64,000 bases of DNA from Blastomussa wellsi (GCA_947652115.1 OX393564.1:19637609-19701608); one strand, 5' to 3'; shown: positions 33,065 to 45,832, counted from the first letter of the stretch. The notes: generated by a model not told the origin, from the sequence alone. Program-made: numbers and translations.

Positions 33065-34045
33065 GGGTAGTTACAGTTTGTGGCTCGCGGGTGTATGGAT
33101 AACCTCTATTTGCTGGTCTGGCAAAATTGCTGGAACTACTCGGCAACTAAAATGTCAATATCTACTTAACTAGAAAGGTTCTAGATTCTCCAATTTCTAA
33201 TACCGCTTCCCACGATATTAAAATCTGTTTTGAAATGACTGTGGCAATTTCGTCGGTTTGAATCAGAATCTTTTTATGAAATTGTTCAACAGTTAAAACT
33301 CGAATAATACCTTTCAAAAAACTTAGGCGTTTTCTCTGAAAGTCAAGGCATACTGCAGCTCGGCAACCCAACGAAGCCTAAACGTCAGTATTTTTCTTGA
33401 ATCCAGTTCAAGTTAACTCGACAAAACTATTTTTGGCAATGTAGCTTGTTTGTTATTTCTGTTTGGCAAGAGTTGAGAGTTATCTTATGACAGATGAGCA
33501 ATAAGCTATCACATTAGCAGGTCATAAAAAGCAATTTACATGTACCAATCCACACTGAGAGTTTTCCCTTTATAAATAAGATACGTAAACGAACAATGTT
33601 GTAATAAGAATAAAAAAAATCTGCTAACACCAATTGGAACATACATCCGACAAATATAACCCATAGCCCAATCTGAAAAGCGCAATATCTATATCAACTT
33701 ACCAAACATACGTGGTTTGCTTTTGTGCTTTATTTTTTTTGCTATCCTTCTCTAGAACATTCATACATGCAGTTTTTTAAAGTGATATTTAACGTGATAT
33801 TTGTACAAAACTAGCGGAAACAGGTGTTGATATGGCTGATTACAGCACCATTGTATGTTACAAAAGCAATTTCCTTACCGACCAGAACGACATTGATATA
33901 ACATTCTCAAACTGATTAATAATTCATCACGTTAAAACAAAGGAAATGAGAACCGTAACCGTGGTTTGGAAATGTGATCTTAATTAGCATAAATTTTTAC
34001 GATTTTATTTCTTCGTTTTCTCCATAGTTTTAGTTTCGATTGAGA
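33065..34045. other. No gene recognised
   Basis: An AT-rich stretch upstream of the GPCR pseudogene with no readable domain or repeat. Confidence 0.5.
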
Positions 34046-34192
34046 AGATATACCAAACACTCGAGACAGCGTTTCATCACATTTCCAAACACCTCGAAGT
34101 TCGTCAAAAAATACTCCGCTGCGCGTCGTATTTTCAACTCTCTACTCTGTGTTTGGAAATGTGATGAAACACTGTCTCTCGTGTTCGATATA
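34046..34192. mobile_element. Foldback MITE
   Basis: The left arm TATACCAAACACTCGAGACA to CACATTTCCAAACAC pairs with the right arm GTGTTTGGAAATGTGATGAA to TCGTGTTCGATATA. The arms are about 45 bases with a 57-base loop. Confidence 0.7.
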
Positions 34193-36561
34193 TTACATGT
34201 CGCTCGTCTCTTTCCACTGCTGAGGATCGCAATTATCTTCTCACAAAATATGTTGCAAAACAATTCCCTATATTATCGATAGCTGTTTAGAAAGTGATAT
34301 CTACATGTTTAGAAAATTTAGCAATTTAGATTTCTGTTCTGCTGGATTGTTATTTCAATAACTTTCACGCGTTTGGTTCCAGTAGAAGCCTAATCGTTTG
34401 GTGAAAATTTTTAACATATTTAAATATGAATAAACTTCTCTGGTCTAACTTCTGCCACAATGTTACCAAAGTTGATATTTTTGGAAGACTCTTAAAAACG
34501 TGAGAAAAAAACCTGAATGGTCTGGAAAGGTGAGTGCATGGGAAGCTCTGTTGTATGGAAACATTCTGGTGATAGACATGAAGGAAATACTACGGACTTT
34601 CAAATGAATGTAACAGGAATTTTTCGTGACCATACTGTTACGAAAGGCCACAGAATCTGTTTGCTGTTTAGCCGTTGTTTGGTGAGTACGAAATGGAACT
34701 TGTTTTATACCTTAACTTCTGCTATTCAACTTTTCCACAAGTTCTTTATTTTGATTAAAATGCAATTCTCTTTACCAGAACCCCTTGGAAGTACAACTTG
34801 TATAGTGGTAAGTGCGTTTTTCAATTTTTTTTGCATGTAAAATTATTGAGCTGTCAAAACTATTTTTGAATTTGCGGCTTCTGTGTATTCTATTTTTATT
34901 TTTACAGTTATTATGACCCATTCAACGAGCATTGTGTTTGAGACATATGTCTTTTTTTTGAAGGGTACAGAAAGAGCACTGTGGTGGGACAGTGTTTGGA
35001 CGAGGCGAGCGCGTTAAATTTGTACTGAATTTGTGTATATTATTTTCAAATCGTCTTTACTGCAGCAGTTTGTTTTGAAAACATAAACCAGACGCACTGA
35101 TTAGAGTACCAACCGATACAAAATATGGCGTTCTGACAAATTCGAGATCTTTTCGATGAATTTCAATTTAATTTATACTCTTGATTTCAGTGTTTTATAC
35201 AGTTTACATGTATAGAATTGGGTAAAAGCAATAGCATGAAATACAGCAAAAAAAAAGACGCGATTATTTGATAAACAACTCATTCTTTGTTTAGAACATC
35301 AACTTAGTTACAAGCAGACAAGTAACTACAATCAAAAAATCATATCAACGACTGGAATATCCTCCTAAAGCATGACCACATTCTCAGAACAAAGATTAAA
35401 AAACGTATTTCAAATCAGTGGCACAGGTTTGAAAACACTCAAGCTGACAAGAGTACATCACGCATTATGAGGATCAGTGTCTGGTGTTGGATTTAATGGG
35501 AAATAACTATCATCTGGCATGAGTAATTTATATGAAAACTATTGTTATTGGAAGTCAGTTGAGACACTATCAGAATTGAAACTGTTTTAAATTTATACTT
35601 CAACCATTGATGACTATCACTTTTGATCTTAAGTTCATTATGTTGTAGGCTTAATTTAGGCCCATTTAAACTAGACTAGGTTTTATGGTGTGTCTAGACT
35701 AGAATAAAACTTTAAATTTTGGTCATGCTCTAAGTAACATTTTATTCTCAGTCAACCAAAAATCCAATATAGCCGTTAAATGGGCTGCTCAGTCATGCGT
35801 CATTATTCTTATTAGTCCAAGTGAGAGTAGCCTGCAATGTGGCTGGTGAAATCCCTCCACAATGCAGTAATTTTAGTTGCCAAAGATTGCCTTCAGGTGG
35901 CCTTAAGTCACCTGAAATCGCCTTAAGTCGCCTAAAGTCGCCTTAAATTCCCTTAAAGTCGCCATGTTTTTCCAGCCAGTTTGGCTTAGGTCGCCTTAAA
36001 TCGCCTAAAGTCACTCAAAGTTACGGCGACTTAAGGTCCCAGAGTAGGTCTGTGCATGCAGCATCTCCTGGGAGATAGCTAGGAGATGGTCCCCCAGTGG
36101 GGTCCGTCAATCACGAATCACATGCCTATTTCATATATATTTATACCATTTCACAAATCGCATGTCTAATATTCATTATTGAAGGTAATCTTACTAGCCT
36201 CATACATAGCAAGACTCGATCTCTCAGGCGAACTCACAGTGCGAGACAAGTCATAAAACACATAAATCGATCTGAGAGAATGCGTAATCTACAGAAAATC
36301 AATCTTGACTTATTGGAAATCTTTGAAGTTGATTGGTTCTCCCGCTGTTTTATATTGGCTGATAGAAAATGATTTCGCGCGTTACTCTTTGAAGGCACCA
36401 TTTTTGTTTATATAAACTGGCAACCTCATTCCCAGGGTCTCTCGCCACATTGACTATTTCATAATAGCAAAATCAATGCGCGCTCTCTGATTGGTCAATC
36501 AGCTTATTATTATGTAAAAGCAATAGACCACACTTTCTATGGGTTTATAGTGGTGATAACC
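34193..36561. other. No gene recognised; short CGCCTTAAG-type tandem repeat at 35880-36040
   Basis: Positions 35880-36040 repeat TCGCCTTAAG and TCGCCTAAAG at roughly 10- to 16-base intervals. Otherwise no domain, splice-consistent exon or larger repeat is seen. Confidence 0.45.
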
Positions 36562-36620
36562 CACTCGAAAAGTTTGTAAATCACTCGCCTACGGCTTGTG
36601 ATTTACAAACTTTTCTCGTG
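36562..36620. repeat. Short palindrome with 23-bp arms
   Basis: CACTCGAAAAGTTTGTAAAT pairs with ATTTACAAACTTTTCTCGTG around a 12-base loop with one mismatch. It is probably the centre of a MITE. Confidence 0.6.
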
Positions 36621-38449
36621 TTCTCCTACTTACAATTTTTTGTCGACACAGGTGGATATTTGTCATACGGCTTTCAACATAAATGATCATCCTACACATC
36701 AACCATCGCTTTTGGGAACAGGGATCAAAATTTGGGGTAAAAAAGTGGGATCAGTTATGAAAAAAACATACCTCGTTACGACCCTGAAACCACAGCCGCG
36801 TACTAAACGTCGAAACGTGGCTGTGTTACGTTTTGTGACAACTTTAAAATCCTGTTATTAGCCTACTATTTCGAAGAAGCTGAGATGAAAATCACTTTAT
36901 TTGGCCATTTTTAAGAGTATCACAGAAATCATAAAAAAATTAAGAGTTTATATGGTTTTGGGTGACGTTCTCTCACAATTAGAGACGTTTGTATGGATTT
37001 TCAACAATGTTTCAAGGTCCCAATCCCAATATGATCTTTAATGTGGTAGGGTCAATTTATCGATTGGTTTAAATCTGAAACTCGACCGAGTTCCGTGCGC
37101 AACCTCGGAATGACCAATACTGTTTCGAAGGAGCCACTTTTTTCAGTATTTGTTTTAAGCTGTGTAATGAAAACATAAAACAAAAAATATGGTTCGCTCT
37201 CCTTGCTAAAATTTCAATGGAATTCTTCTTGATAGTTTCACAAGAGCATAATGTGCAGGACTTGCTACAGGAACAACCGACATCTGGAGTGGTTTTGGTG
37301 GACTGACAAGCGATCCATCCTGCAGTGCTGAGTTTGAATTGTTGCAAATGTACAGGCAAATGTGATAAATTGACATTGTATTCTTGTTGTGTGCTTACTT
37401 TGTGCTTTGGCGAGGTCAACGATAACATCGAACTTCTGATAATTCTACAAATCGCGACCCTTCGACTTTTTTCGCTCTTTCCACTTTCCTCTCCCCGTTA
37501 GTTGTTCCTCCACAATTTCTGAAGTTCGTCTGGAATATATTTCGAGAATTCTCCCAAATCCCCGAGTGTTTAGATGAGGCTAGGTAAACACGGAAAAAGT
37601 CCTCTATTGCTTTTATTAAATATTTCTTAAAGATAAACACGAAATGAAAACATGCATCACAACCGTGTTTACATATTATCATCTAAACACAACGATCAAC
37701 CAATGAGAGCGCGCGTAGTATCCCAGATATTTCATAAAATAAGTATTACACTAGCTAAGGCTTCTTTAATAGTTAATTAATTTTTCAACATGAGATTACA
37801 ATCATTGCTTATTATTAACTATTCATTTTAACTAGTTTGTCTCTCAGTTCAAAGCATTTTACAGTTCTGTGCTTAGTGACCACGCCTTTGATTGGAAGTG
37901 AGGCTGTGTTGGTACAAACCCTCTTGCTTTTGATATTTAAATCCTTCTGTTCTCATGCTGGTTAGTTTATGGTCTTTATCGTGACAATTTCACCCCAAAC
38001 CTCGCTTTCATACAGAGGCCTGGTTACATTTCAAAGAACTGTAAAATGGTCTGTTGACTGTTTCTAAAATAGTCAGTAGAATTCATAAGATGTGGCGATA
38101 ATGACTAACGTGAAAGCAGTCGTAGAAACAGAATAGGATTTTAGATTGTATTTTAGAAAACAACGTGCCCCTCATTACAATCGAGTAAAAAGTGTCTTTT
38201 TCATCTTCAATTTTGTTACAACTTCACAAACTTGATTTCATCGTGAGCTGTCTCAATCCGAATTTTGTTATAGCTTTCTTAGTCTCCATAAAATTTTAAT
38301 AAATAAATAAATAAAAGTATGCAATATTGGATGCCTTATTATGGATATCTAAATAGCGTTTACGAATTACAAATGAGAATGTTCAATTGGAAAGCTGTCC
38401 CACGACTTTATTAATCTGATTTCACAAAGGCAACGCAAACTTAAGGTGG
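36621..38449. other. No gene recognised; third copy of the intron-2 dispersed repeat at 37140-37260
   Basis: Positions 37140-37260 match 25037-25150. At 38295-38315 an (AATA)n run may mark a retroelement tail. Nothing else is identified. Confidence 0.45.
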
Positions 38450-39029
38450 TACTACGATGAAAAAATGTTGTTCTTGTTCTCTTTTGATTCCGATTTTATG
38501 TTTGGCAAGAATGCACCATGCCAATTATTGCGCCTCAATTTTCGAAAGAAATCCGGTTTTTTGAACGACGAATTCTTGTTTAAACTGTCCGCCATTACCA
38601 GATTCGACTTCAGTCGAGTTGCGTTAAGAGAGCTGGATCGAGAGAGAAAATGACGTCATATACTCACTAGCTTATTTTTGCAATGTGTGAACCCAGCTTA
38701 TTAGTATGCAGCACGAGCTTTTAGAAGTAAGTTGCTGTTCTGCATACCAAATTAGCTGGGTTCACACAGTAAAAAATTAAATTAGTGAGTATATGAGTAG
38801 TGAGTATATTTTCTCTCTCGATCCAGCTCTCTCAATGCAACTCGACTGGTAATGGCGGACAGTTTAAACAAGAATTCGTCGTTCAAAAAAAACCGGACTT
38901 ATTTCGAAAATTGAGGCGCAATAATTGGCATGGCGCTCTCTTGCCAAATACAAAATCGGAATCGAAAGAGAACAAGAACAAAATTAAGTTTTTGGTAGTT
39001 CAAATAAATTTGTCAGATCGTAGTGTCAA
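38450..39029. mobile_element. Large foldback element, arms of about 250 bp
   Basis: The left arm (38450-38735) includes TTCTTGTTCTCTTTTGATTC and TGCGCCTCAATTTTCG. The right arm (38740-39029) carries the complements CGAAAATTGAGGCGCAATAA and GAATCGAAAGAGAACAAGAA. Inner copies of AGCTGGGTTCACACA or its complement flank a short loop. Arm identity is high but not perfect. No transposase is seen. Confidence 0.85.
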
Positions 39030-39048
39030 AGATTTGACATGCAAGAGA

Positions 39049-39227
39049 AGGTTCAATAGACCAATTACGATATATTAATATTCTAACATGGTGCCGAGGC
39101 TTAGGGGAATAAAACAAAAGAAATAATGTATTCATCCCTAAGCCTCGATACAAAATGTTTTGTTTTATTCCCCTAAGCCTCGCCAACATGTTAGAATATT
39201 AATATATCGGAATTGGTCTATTCAACC
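39049..39227. mobile_element. Foldback MITE
   Basis: AGGTTCAATAGACCAATTAC at the left pairs with GGAATTGGTCTATTCAACCT at the right. ATATTAATATTCTAACATG and CGAGGCTTAGGGGAATAAAA also pair with their complements. Confidence 0.8.
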
Positions 39228-40221
39228 TGCAACATATACATAAATCATGCAATGTAATACAGCAACAAGGAATTTAGAATAACTCAGGGAAATTAAGGCA
39301 TATCATGGGTGGACAGTTATTTATATCCAATAATTGAGGGGGGTGGTCTAACTTCCTAGACTTCTTTTTGTTAACAACATAATTGTGGTTGACAAATAGG
39401 TTTACAAAAGTGATCAGTTTTGACATGTCAAAGGTATGCAAATTAGGTCACGTGACTTCGTACGGCCAAAAAATTTGCGAAAATCTTCAAACGAAAATAG
39501 GAACAATTTATATTAAGAGTGATTCAACTGAACTGGTACAAGACAAGTCATAGCGACAGGAAGGAAACTGTGCTTGGCAATTGTTGACTATCCTATTAAG
39601 TTTTCAAATAAACGGCTTTTTCTACTAGTACCGAGTTCTCTGATTCGAATTTTAAATAAAGTATTACCTACCATGCATGCCTACCAACCTCGCCGGCAAA
39701 TTTGTTCAGATTTCTTTTAGAAAAACTAACTGGTTAACTCGCCAACTTTCACCCTCAATAAGTAGCGTTTTGCCAAAGTTTTTCTAAAAAGAGGTGATTT
39801 CGATGTTGAGTTCTTCTTTCTTGAATGTCGTTTTTCTCTTTACTCTCTGACTGTTGGGTGTCATATGGGGTTGTGACCTGCCACAAGGGTCAATTACAAA
39901 CAGCAAGAAAGCTTTCCGAAACCTGTTGAAATATAAGATCACATATCGATCATTTCACTAGAATGAATGTCACTCTCTACAAACATCCGGGATGGAATGG
40001 ACGCGACACACAAAAGTTCTTAGAGATATTTTCCTTTAATCTGGAGGTTTGCTTTGTTCGGAACCCCTTTAGGACTACGCAATCTCCAGAATTTCCCGTC
40101 AACATCAATATTTCCTTAATGGCATAAATCAGCCTATATAATCCAAGGTAGGAACTGATTCAGCTCTTTTGAGACGAAGTCAGGCTGACCCATTCTCGCC
40201 CCCAAAGCCGCTTTTCCCTTT
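39228..40221. other. No gene recognised
   Basis: AT-rich sequence with no readable domain or obvious repeat. Confidence 0.5.
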
Positions 40222-40422
40222 TAGCCGGCTGGGCCTATGCAAGACGAACAAGTGGCTCTGGGGACACATGATTTGATTGGCTAGAATCTAACAAAGGGAG
40301 TCCAATCACATCAGCCGTTTTAAACTCGGTTAATTTGATTGGACTCCCCTTGTTAGATTCCAGCGAATCAAAATATGTGTCCCCAGAGCCACTTGTTCCT
40401 CGTGCACAGTGCCAGCCGGCTA
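40222..40422. mobile_element. Foldback MITE with TAGCCGGCT ends
   Basis: The arms pair over about 85 bases, including ACAAGTGGCTCTGGGGACAC with GTGTCCCCAGAGCCACTTGT. The central loop is about 27 bases. Confidence 0.85.
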
Positions 40423-40539
40423 GGAGGGGCAAGCAGTTCTGGGGTCGAGAATGAGGCTGGACATATAATTGTGAAACGATCGAAACGAATAGTTTAGAAA
40501 AAGAATGCAGTATATCTTATGTAAGTATGTAGCAGTTCC

Positions 40540-40774
40540 CATGAAAGCTGTAAGGAAGAGTTATTTCTTCTGTCTAATGTGGCTCTAAAACGGTAATTTG
40601 GACCTCGTATAAAACTTTGTGGCACAACCCCGCAATCATTTCAGTGAGTACCCCATGAAAGCTGCAAGGAAGAGTTATTTCTTTTGTCTAAAGTGGCTCT
40701 AAAAGGGTAATTTTGACCTCGTATAAAACTAGTACTGTTCGGCAAACCCCCACAATCATTTCAGTGAGTACCCC
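40540..40774. repeat. Tandem duplication, two units of 114-121 bp
   Basis: Units start at ATGAAAGCTG (40541 and 40655) and both end TTTCAGTGAGTACCCC. The second unit overlaps the last codons of the receptor frame ending at 40756. Confidence 0.88.
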
Positions 40775-41766
40775 AATTGCAAGGACTTATCTCCTTTCTT
40801 GTTACCTGAGGTAACACCCACTGAACAAATGTGATCAAGAAACGGCTGAGTGGTTTTCGATACCCTGTTGGATGTTTTACATTCATTACTATAGATTGCT
40901 AAACATAAGTATACATACCTGCGTGTCTTGAGTGAGTAGATGATGGAATTCGCCATACTGTTCAAGTGTACGAGAAAAAACGCAAGGAAATGAGGCCATG
41001 TACCATGGATTTTGGAAATGCGGTGCAAAAACATCGGCACAACGCCCATGCAGAAAAATGCCACCACGGTCAAACTGATTGTCTTCGCTGTCTTCACGTC
41101 GCTTCTAACTTGTTTTGCCACAGAGAAGAAAGTTGACAAACGTTTAGTATGGCGGCGAACTGTGCGCCAAATATAAGCTCCCATAATGAGCATGAAAGCG
41201 AAGGAAGCCAAATAACCAGGAATGATGAAATGTCTTCCAAACCTCTTCAGATAGTGTATCCTGTACACCAGCACTGGAGCGTCGCCAATATCAATATCGA
41301 ACCCGAAGCGGAACATGCCATATGTATAGGCAGCTGCCAAAAGCCAAACAAATAGCACTGCTACCTTCGCCTTGTTGATTGTTTTCCACGAATGGTAGTG
41401 GATACCGTGCACGATTGCTCCAAAGCGGTCCATTGTGAGCACGGTCAAATTGAACACGGTTAGGTACATGAACAACACGTACCAGGACACGATGAACCAT
41501 GAGATGGGGCGACCCTTGAGATAGGGCACTTTGCAGATGTACCACATGATCATAAGGGGCATGTTGGTCAGCGCGTTGATCATGTCTATCACAGCTAAGT
41601 TTGCGATCAGAATATTAGGAACTGTCCGCAGAGTCTTGAACCGGACGAGTAAAAGGCAAATTATACCGTTTCCAATTATTGATCCAATCATTACCACGGC
41701 AATCATCGAGATCTGTGAAACACTTTCTGCATCATGACAAGAACTCTTCTGGATTGCCTGGTTCAT
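40756..41766 (-). CDS. Rhodopsin-family GPCR, orphan, apparently intact
   Basis: The 336-residue frame has seven hydrophobic helices. N33 lies in IIGNG of helix 1, D61 in NLAVID of helix 2, DRF at 113-115 after helix 3, and NSIIY at 273-277 replaces NPxxY in helix 7. Helix 6 lacks the CWxP motif. No cysteine stands at the usual top of helix 3 or in loop 2, a loss shared with melanocortin and some adenosine-like receptors. That resemblance is inference, and the ligand is unknown. A consensus donor AG|GTATGT at 40919/40918 interrupts codon 283, just after helix 7, so the real C-terminus may be spliced from an unseen exon and the last 50 residues may be intronic. Confidence 0.85.
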   Translation of the reverse strand: MNQAIQKSSCHDAESVSQISMIAVVMIGSIIGNGIICLLLVRFKTLRTVPNILIANLAVIDMINALTNMPLMIMWYICKVPYLKGRPISWFIVSWYVLFMYLTVFNLTVLTMDRFGAIVHGIHYHSWKTINKAKVAVLFVWLLAAAYTYGMFRFGFDIDIGDAPVLVYRIHYLKRFGRHFIIPGYLASFAFMLIMGAYIWRTVRRHTKRLSTFFSVAKQVRSDVKTAKTISLTVVAFFCMGVVPMFLHRISKIHGTWPHFLAFFLVHLNSMANSIIYSLKTRRYVYLCLAIYSNECKTSNRVSKTTQPFLDHICSVGVTSGNKKGDKSLQLGYSLK

Positions 41767-41875
41767 CGCTCTCTCTGCTACTCATCGAAATCAATCCTTT
41801 CTCTAAACTTCAGCCGTGCCTGATAGACGGGAGATGCGAGGAAAGGAGCAAATTTCCTACTTTCTCAGTTGGCGG

Positions 41876-41885
41876 CTTATATAGG
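41876..41885 (-). promoter_or_regulatory. TATA box upstream of the orphan GPCR
   Basis: The minus strand reads CCTATATAAG about 110 bases before the start codon at 41766. This would place the transcription start near 41850. Confidence 0.55.
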
Positions 41886-41889
41886 AAAA

Positions 41890-43380
41890 GAATATCGCGA
41901 ACAACACGGACACGACCATCCCACTCCTTTCACCATTACGCTTGCGGTTTAATTATTAATTCACAAATTGATTAATGTCTGAACCCGTACGTGAGGGATC
42001 GAACTTAATTGACCGTAGCTGATTACTCAACGATGAAAGCAGAATGCTCAGCTTAAAATTGCAGTTGATTTATCAGCAACCGCCAGATTACTCATCTGTT
42101 GTACGTCCCTGGTGAACAATCTCTTCACAGGACTACTAATTAAATACTCGTATTTCGTATTATAAAGTTGTTAGTTAGTTAGTTTGTTTGTTTGTTTTTA
42201 CCCAGAACAGTAAATTATGATACTGGCTGTACTGCATTTTGTAAATAACAAATTCAACACCGGGTTCAGTTAATCTTCATACTCTGAAAGAGATTCTTAT
42301 GAAAGCGTTTATTACTTTCAGTCGGAAATGAGCAATAGTTAAAACGACTTCCATCTCTTAAAGTTGGCACTGGTATAAATAAAGTACTTGCAAACAGTGA
42401 GAGGGCTACGGTTTTTCACACAAGTACCTGTTACTTTTGGCCCAATACATCCCAAAACAAAATTTATTATAAAAACTATACAAGTTCTATTAATAGCGAA
42501 TAGCATTATACGCTCTTTGAGCATTGTCCTTCAAGGAGGGAATTTCGTTTGAACAACCGAAACTAGGAACTCAGACATTTTACGCCAAGACATTCCGCTA
42601 CCTAAATGACTTGGAGAGCTGTTTATGTGAGCTACGCGTTCACTTGCATTATCGTGACTGCAGTCATTTCGTTATGATTCTGATTATCACTGTTGCCAAG
42701 AGACCGTCTATGTTTTTCTTAACAAATGTAATATATTGGGCATAAATTCACTTGCAGCTTCCGATTTTTTTCTTGGTATTATGGCAAAATATCAGTAGGT
42801 GTGAAAAGTATGTTTTTCCGCATATTTTGAAAACTAAATTTATTTGCAACAATTTCCAACAACTGAGTGGCCCAAGTGAGTGTTATTGTTATTAACGGAT
42901 GCATATATAGGCTTTTCACTGTAACTTTGTATGATCTTTCCTTAGGTATATATACTCAATATAGATCAAGCAATGTAAACTACTGCAAAGATAGATCCCT
43001 CACTCAGTTATATCACACACAATAGATCATTTTTGGCAAGCACCCAGAGCTGATAATCACTCATACCTTAATTGGTGTTTGTTTATCGCCAGTTGTGCTC
43101 GAGAACACGTAAGCTAGGCGTAGCTGCGGTCAAAATACAAGATACTACAATATACTGATATATCTGCAATTAGTAATGGTAATAGGACTGAGTGGAGGGC
43201 AATACAGGGAGTGATTTTAAATCAGCCATGGGCATAGCGCGAGGCTGATTTGAAATTACGAGCTCGACGCGAACTTCATTACCAATTAATCGCATCTACA
43301 ACAAATTTCGAGCTTAGTAAGTCTTTTAGAACCCACGTAAGTGTACGTGATTGACACGTTAATGACGCTAACCGTACCTG
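41890..43380. other. No gene recognised
   Basis: A GTTT/GTTA simple run lies at 42170-42200. No exon or transposon domain is seen. Confidence 0.5.
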
Positions 43381-43435
43381 CGATCAGGCGTTCTTATTTT
43401 TCGCGGCGGGAGAAAAAATAAAGAACGCCTGATCG
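43381..43435. repeat. Hairpin CGATCAGGCGTTCTT / AAGAACGCCTGATCG
   Basis: Perfect 15-base arms extend through an A/T-rich stem around a GC-rich loop. The same CGATCAGGCGTT string occurs alone at 49153. Confidence 0.65.
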
Positions 43436-43689
43436 TACGTTAGAAAGGCGCAGGTGTCCAATTTTAGGCGTATAATTAGTTGTCCAAGATCGCGCGTCGA
43501 TTACGCGACAAATAGGCGTGCGCAGAACCAATCAAAATCGAGAATTTTGTTATAGATACGATTAAGTACTTAATCATATAAGTGCCTTTGAAAATCTGCA
43601 GAAGCACTGTTCACGAAACCTAGGGTTCAACACATGGCATTTAACTATCAACTCTGCGTTGAACCTTCCAGAAATGTTCCTCTGAAGAT

Positions 43690-43970
43690 AGAATGCAAAG
43701 CCTGGTGCCGAGTGGCCCATACGGCCGTAGATTATCCCGGGTTTTGTAGCATTAATCGACAAGGAATATTTCTACTCCCCTCTGAATGGGATGCGAGTCC
43801 ATCGCAGGGTTACTCCTCAGAATTAAATTCGCCGGTACTTATTTATACACCTGGGTGGAGACTAAGCATTTTGGGAGTAAGGTGTTGCCCAAGAACACAA
43901 CGCAGTGCCCCGGTTAGGGCTAGAAGCCAGATCGCTAAATCCCGAGTCCACTGCACTAAACATTAGGCCA
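43690..43970 (+). repeat. SINE-like dispersed repeat, copy 2
   Basis: It shares the CGAGTGGCCCATACGGCCG-type core with 20588 and 60850 and continues through GCGAGTCCATCGCAGGGTTA and TTATACACCTGGGTGGAG. No RNA polymerase III box pair is clear, so the class is uncertain. Confidence 0.5.
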
Positions 43971-44345
43971 CTGCGCATTGCACGGTGCCGTAATAAAAAC
44001 GTGATCAATAATTAAGATAAGGAGAGGAATCTGCTAGAACACGTAATAACATATTGATAAGGAAATTTGGAAATCCACCAAGCCGAGAAAATTGGGTGTC
44101 ACGTGCTGCCTGGGGTCGAGTATGCCTGATGTGTTTGACCGGACGAGAAGTTATTTTAAACTGCAAGAAGCTCCGAACTGGCGAAACAATTACGGAGCAA
44201 GCAAAACATGTTGTATTGTACAATTCAGGTTGCGTATTGTGAATGACTGAGCTGACAAGAACTGAAATAGAAAGTGAACTCACCCCGATCAGAGCGGTGA
44301 TGGCTAAAAGGGATAGACGAGAGGGACCTTACCAACCATGCCGGA

Positions 44346-44461
44346 GAGATTGAATTGTCTTACATGAACCGTGGAATCGTTGGAGCCTCAGCCCTTTCAG
44401 TGGCTACCGACTCCTGGAGGCTCCAACGATTCCACGCTTCGTTTAAGACAACTCAATCTCT
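44346..44461. mobile_element. Foldback element
   Basis: AGAGATTGAATTGTCTTA and GTGGAATCGTTGGAGCCTC pair with GAGGCTCCAACGATTCCAC and AGACAACTCAATCTCT across a 20-base loop. Confidence 0.75.
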
Positions 44462-45458
44462 TTACGCCGATCAAGTTTACTGAAGTAAAGGATGAAAGGA
44501 ACTACCATTTAGGGTTACACGTCCTTGTCATAGAAATTTGTACGAACACTCCACTACTTCAGACTTTCTCATACTGAAAAAAATGATCTGGACATTTCAT
44601 TTCGTCTTTAACAATCAATTGTTGAAAACTTTCAAAAGGCGGCAAAATAAGTACATTCGAACAACTGCTTTAAACTAACACGCGGCTTCCGTTTAATCTG
44701 AATTGGCAAATGCCATATTGCAGTTTCTAGACTTTTTAATCTCGTTGATGAAAAGTGCTGAATTTTGACAGGTGGAACCCAACTCAATACTGTAAATTTC
44801 AAATTCGACTTAACCACAATTTTACCATAACTGCAGAAATTCTCGCGCGCTCATTGGCTAATGCTCGCGGTCCAAAAATCCATCGAAACACGATGACGTA
44901 GTATGATGCCATCGCGCGCTTGATGAAAAACAACTAAAACATATAAAACATATAAAAAACAACTTCAATCTTACAATCTTCGGTGCTGTTAGTTCTCAGA
45001 AATAAGCAACATATTGCATCCAAAGGGACTCCTTTAAAGTTGAAATCATCACATTTGTTTTCAAGATGAATATGGATTCGGATTGAATTAATCTGCGAAG
45101 GGAAAACACCAAAGTTTGACGTGAAATTCGTTGAATGGGATCATTTATTTTTGCCGTGTTCTGCCGAGGCACCGCGAGACTGGATGGGACTGAACTTTGT
45201 ATTAATTCATCTGTTTTTTTTTAGAATTTCCTAATGGAATAAAGGTTAGTTGATAAAATTCTTCATTTTGGCTTTGAGTTACTTTACGTAGTTTGGAGTT
45301 TGTGATTCTGTAAGTTTCGAATCGTTTTTGGAAAATTATGTCAGGTTCACTTGCACTTTTTGTGAAAGCAAGTCTTTGCCACTTGGCTTTGTTTTGTTAT
45401 TGTAAAAAACAAATAGAAGTGAGCTTGTTGTGGTACGGTCCTATAATCGACTACTCAT

Positions 45459-45540
45459 TTCTTCATCACATTTTCAAATTTTCGTGCAGCTCACTCAGCC
45501 GCGGCGACCGAGTGAGCTGCACAAAATGTGATGAAGAAAA
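45459..45540. mobile_element. Foldback element
   Basis: CTTCATCACATTTT and GTGCAGCTCACTC pair with GAGTGAGCTGCAC and AAAATGTGATGAAG. The left arm has an extra AAATTTTC-type insert. Confidence 0.7.
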
Positions 45541-45655
45541 TCGCGGTCGATTTCAGGACGTACAACAACAAGCTCCGTGGCATCTATTTGATAAACAACG
45601 GGGCTGCGATGAAAGATAACTCTCCCATTGATGGAGCTAGTATGTACGTCAAAGT

Positions 45656-45832
45656 TTGAGTCATTTTATGTGACACACCAAAGTACCCTTGCAATGTAGG
45701 AAACCTTGAAATAATACTTTTCACCAAAGAAGTGATACGAATCCAAAAAGGAACAGAAATGGTTAAGAGTGGAAAAGATTGAGACGGAATTTGAAAATTT
45801 AGGCTAATTTTTGAAAGTGCACAGACCATACT
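45656..45832 (+). repeat. Dispersed repeat, copy 1 (partner 61592-61790)
   Basis: TTGAGTCATTT, ATGTAGGAAACCT, CCAAAAAGGAACA and GGAAAAGATTGA-type blocks occur in the same order at 61592-61790. Confidence 0.75.
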
